The position numbers and the translations under genes were made by a program. A model generated the notes under the pieces. That model had not been told where the DNA came from, ran no database searches, and worked only from the letters and a program-made list of their open reading frames with translations. This document shows, piece by piece, positions 10,700 through 12,276 of a DNA stretch of 12,276 nt. How positions within the stretch are numbered: position 1 is the stretch's first letter; each line of letters starts with the position of its first letter. The stretch comes from Lachnoclostridium sp. UBA7122 (lineage in GTDB: Bacteria; Bacillota; Clostridia; Lachnospirales; Lachnospiraceae), in contig DKXQ01000249.1 of NCBI GenBank assembly GCA_002493085.1, positions 1 to 12,276 of the forward strand, written 5' to 3'.

Positions 10700-11992
10700 T
10701 TATTTTTCATTATATTGGTACTTCTTCAATCTTTTGCCTGTGATGAAGCATAATAAGCTTCCACTTACACCAAGCAAAAACATCATAAGTGCAGCACCAG
10801 AACTCTTGCCCGCGCCAAAAAGGGTTTTTAAGATAGGGAAATTGCCATATATTCTCATAACTGGTTCGCATACATTGTCTACCATAAAACCGCCTAAAAA
10901 CAATCCGATAGGAATAGTAAAAAATTGAAGCGTATTACGGCATGCATAGACACGCCCCTGTAATTCCACCGGAATGGTGCTTCTGAGAATTACATCCAAA
11001 TTTGCATCCATAATTGGCACGAGAATCCACCCGATAATCTGCCCAATGCACCATAATGCCGGCTCTCTGGAAAATGCCAACAAAAAATTTTCAGTTCCCA
11101 GCGAAAACAGCATAGTCAGATAAATGACTTTTATCCGGTCTTTTGGTTTTGGTAATGCGGAAACAATCAGACTACCAATAATCATAGCAACACCGGAACA
11201 AGATGTAACAATTCCTAAAACGGATGAACCGCCTTTCGGATTAGGAAGCACATAACCGGGCAAAGTCGCATCAAAAGCGGAAGCTACCAGATTAACACCT
11301 GACATAAATAGTATCAGTGTCATAATTAGTGGAGTTTCCTTCAAAAATGTAAGCCCTTCTTTTATTAGACCGAGCATATTTTCTTTCTTATCGCTCTTGC
11401 TTTCTGGAATTTTAATAAAAAACAGTAGTGGTACAAATGCGACAATAAAGCTTCCGATATCAATTGCTATGACACCATTGAGCCCCGCAAATGAGTACAA
11501 TGCCGTAGCAATTAAAGGATTCAATATGGATATAAGCGATCTTGATAAAGAGCGAAGCCCACTTGTCTTTTGATAATATTTTTCAGGAATGATAAGTGTC
11601 ATGGCAACCTCTGAAGCAGGCTGTTGTACCGTGTTCATTAATCCTGAAATGGCATTTAGAACATATAAATGCCATACCATCAAACGATTTGTTCTAAATA
11701 ATACAAGTACAGTTATCGTACATATTACCGCGAACATGTCGCAACCAAGCATCGTATTCTTTTTGTTGAATTGGTCTGTCAAGGCTCCAGCAAATATGCT
11801 CATTAATATATATGGTGCATAAGAGCATATGGAAAGCGTCGCGGTGCTTAATGAAGAACCTGTCTTTTCGTACAGCCATAAAGCGAGTGCAAATGTTGTA
11901 ATGCTGCTACCGAGCTGAGATACACTCTGGGTACTCCATAGGATATAAAAATCTCTTAACTCAAAGAATACATTTTTTTTAATAGGTTTCAT
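10700..11992 (-). CDS. MFS efflux transporter (MFS_3, macrolide/drug-efflux type)
   Basis: This 430-residue membrane protein has a hydrophobic pattern compatible with about 12 transmembrane helices. Helices 1 and 2 are in FYILWSTQSVSQLGSSITTF and SIFAGALTDQFNKKNT (the latter holding the MFS motif A, ~69-79). A central loop (KIPESKSDKKEN) divides two halves. It resembles the MFS_3 group that includes Mef-type exporters driven by the proton gradient. AAGGAG precedes the ATG (11990-11992 on this strand). A 27-codon leader ORF ends with TGA overlapping that ATG, so translation is probably coupled. The leader structure suggests induction by a ribosome-binding drug. Substrate is not known. Confidence 0.85.
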   Translation of the reverse strand: MKPIKKNVFFELRDFYILWSTQSVSQLGSSITTFALALWLYEKTGSSLSTATLSICSYAPYILMSIFAGALTDQFNKKNTMLGCDMFAVICTITVLVLFRTNRLMVWHLYVLNAISGLMNTVQQPASEVAMTLIIPEKYYQKTSGLRSLSRSLISILNPLIATALYSFAGLNGVIAIDIGSFIVAFVPLLFFIKIPESKSDKKENMLGLIKEGLTFLKETPLIMTLILFMSGVNLVASAFDATLPGYVLPNPKGGSSVLGIVTSCSGVAMIIGSLIVSALPKPKDRIKVIYLTMLFSLGTENFLLAFSREPALWCIGQIIGWILVPIMDANLDVILRSTIPVELQGRVYACRNTLQFFTIPIGLFLGGFMVDNVCEPVMRIYGNFPILKTLFGAGKSSGAALMMFLLGVSGSLLCFITGKRLKKYQYNEK

Positions 11993-12072
11993 TTCTTTGC
12001 TCCTTTTCGTTTTAGTTCATTTTTAAAACAGAAGCAAAGTCTGGGGATATCAGCACTGTGCTGTTTCTCCAT
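11989..12072 (-). CDS. Leader peptide 2, overlapping the MFS start
   Basis: On the minus strand ATG (12072-12070) opens 27 codons (MEKQHSADIPRLCFCFKNEL, ending KKGAKK-like) and ends at a TGA that overlaps the MFS ATG as ATGA. A GAGGAGG Shine-Dalgarno (12083-12077) lies in the loop of a hairpin whose stem contains this start codon. The stop-start overlap fits translational coupling to the transporter. No homologue is claimed. Coding is supported by the start signals and the overlap only. Confidence 0.5.
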   Translation of the reverse strand: MEKQHSADIPRLCFCFKNELKRKGAKK

Positions 12073-12098
12073 GCAGCCTCCTCAGACTCTGCATGGAG
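12067..12098 (-). promoter_or_regulatory. Attenuator hairpin hiding the start of leader 2
   Basis: CTCCATGCAG at 12067-12076 and CTGCATGGAG at 12089-12098 are perfect ten-base inverted repeats with a 12-base loop. On the minus-strand mRNA the loop carries GAGGAGG and the right arm carries the ATG of leader 2, so a folded hairpin should reduce its translation. A second small palindrome (CAGCAC-T-GTGCTG at 12051-12063) follows. There is no U-run, which favours translational over transcriptional attenuation. Confidence 0.6.
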
Positions 12099-12120
12099 CT
12101 ATTGCAATACAAAGTATCAT
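12082..12120 (-). CDS. Leader peptide 1, MILCIAIAPCRV
   Basis: On the minus strand AAAGGA (12132-12127) stands six bases before an ATG (12120-12118) for a 12-residue peptide, MILCIAIAPCRV, which stops at TGA (12084-12082) next to the Shine-Dalgarno of leader 2. Its last codons run through the left arm of the hairpin. This is the layout of drug-inducible leaders such as those before erm genes: a ribosome stalled on the peptide would open the hairpin. Its IAI core recalls IAVV-type stalling motifs only loosely. Confidence 0.45.
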   Translation of the reverse strand: MILCIAIAPCRV

Positions 12121-12152
12121 TTCGATTCCTTTCGTGGTTTACTTTTTTCTAC

Positions 12153-12181
12153 ATTATAAACGATTTACTACATAGAGGCAA
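12153..12181 (-). promoter_or_regulatory. Promoter of the MFS transcript
   Basis: On the minus strand TTGCCT (12181-12176) and a perfect TATAAT (12158-12153) are 17 bases apart. Transcription should start near 12146, leaving a leader of about 150 bases before the MFS ATG. The leader contains both short ORFs and the hairpin. Confidence 0.7.
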
Positions 12182-12203
12182 ATTTTTTATACTATTAAGA
12201 TTC

Positions 12204-12232
12204 TTGAGAGAAAAAATATATTGTGCTATAAT
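12204..12232 (+). promoter_or_regulatory. Rightward promoter with overlapping operator-like repeat
   Basis: TTGAGA at 12204-12209 and TATAAT at 12227-12232 are 17 bases apart, a strong promoter reading out of the window. ATAATCA at 12228-12234 and TGATTAT at 12248-12254 form a perfect inverted repeat 20 bases centre to centre, over the -10 and the start site, which fits a repressor operator. It faces away from the MFS promoter, so a divergent gene, perhaps a regulator, probably follows outside the window. Confidence 0.65.
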
Positions 12233-12276
12233 CAGACTATTAGTCGATGATTATGATAGTGTCAAATGAAATATGA

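Noticed and set aside
10614..10928. Plus-strand frame of 104 codons opposite the end of the MFS gene
   Set aside because: It spans the terminator and is antisense to the transporter coding sequence, with no start signals.

Overview
The window looks like chromosomal accessory DNA from a low-GC Gram-positive gut anaerobe, most likely a Lachnospiraceae or related Clostridia. This rests on AT-rich codon use, strong AGGAGG-type ribosome binding sites, TTGAGA/TATAAT promoters, small zinc-ribbon proteins, and repeated traces of an EF-Tu (tuf) 3' end of Firmicutes type. No intact integrase, transposase, rRNA or tRNA gene is visible.

Layout, left to right. (1) 1-1628 is an operon-like cluster: the tail of an unknown gene, a 47-residue proline-rich protein, a caspase-like protease with an intact His/Cys dyad, and a short TIR-like ThsB-type protein. 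The protease/TIR pair matches the idea of a TIR-caspase (type IV Thoeris-like) antiphage system and is the most exciting gene content here. (2) 1629-4048 begins and ends with a remnant of the last ~18 codons of tuf plus its stop. It carries a double zinc-ribbon protein, two related small MGF(L/F)D proteins and a decayed NAD(P)-binding oxidoreductase. Period-11 repeats (GGTGCC-N5-GGTGCC) lie just inside both edges, as integrase arm-binding sites would. (3) 4049-6847 carries a reverse transcriptase of the abortive-infection/DRT type, then a PIN-domain toxin gene interrupted by an amber codon with its small antitoxin-like partner, and ends in a third tuf remnant with a terminator nearly identical to the previous one. 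(4) 6848-9316 holds a nitrilase-family amidohydrolase broken by a one-base deletion, an MNT nucleotidyltransferase antitoxin beside a truncated HEPN partner, and a GIY-YIG/DUF4357 protein. (5) 9451-12276 holds a membrane-anchored zinc-ribbon protein, a frameshifted NADPH-dependent FMN reductase-like gene and, on the opposite strand, an MFS drug-efflux-type transporter. The transporter's mRNA leader appears to encode two short peptides and a hairpin that hides the second start site.

My reading is that the 3' end of tuf has served as a repeated integration site, so that small islands carrying defence and toxin-antitoxin genes accreted in series and many genes decayed. The intact modules are the caspase/TIR pair, the reverse transcriptase, the GIY-YIG protein and the MFS transporter. 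All identifications are by eye from motifs and family knowledge; none has been checked by database search.
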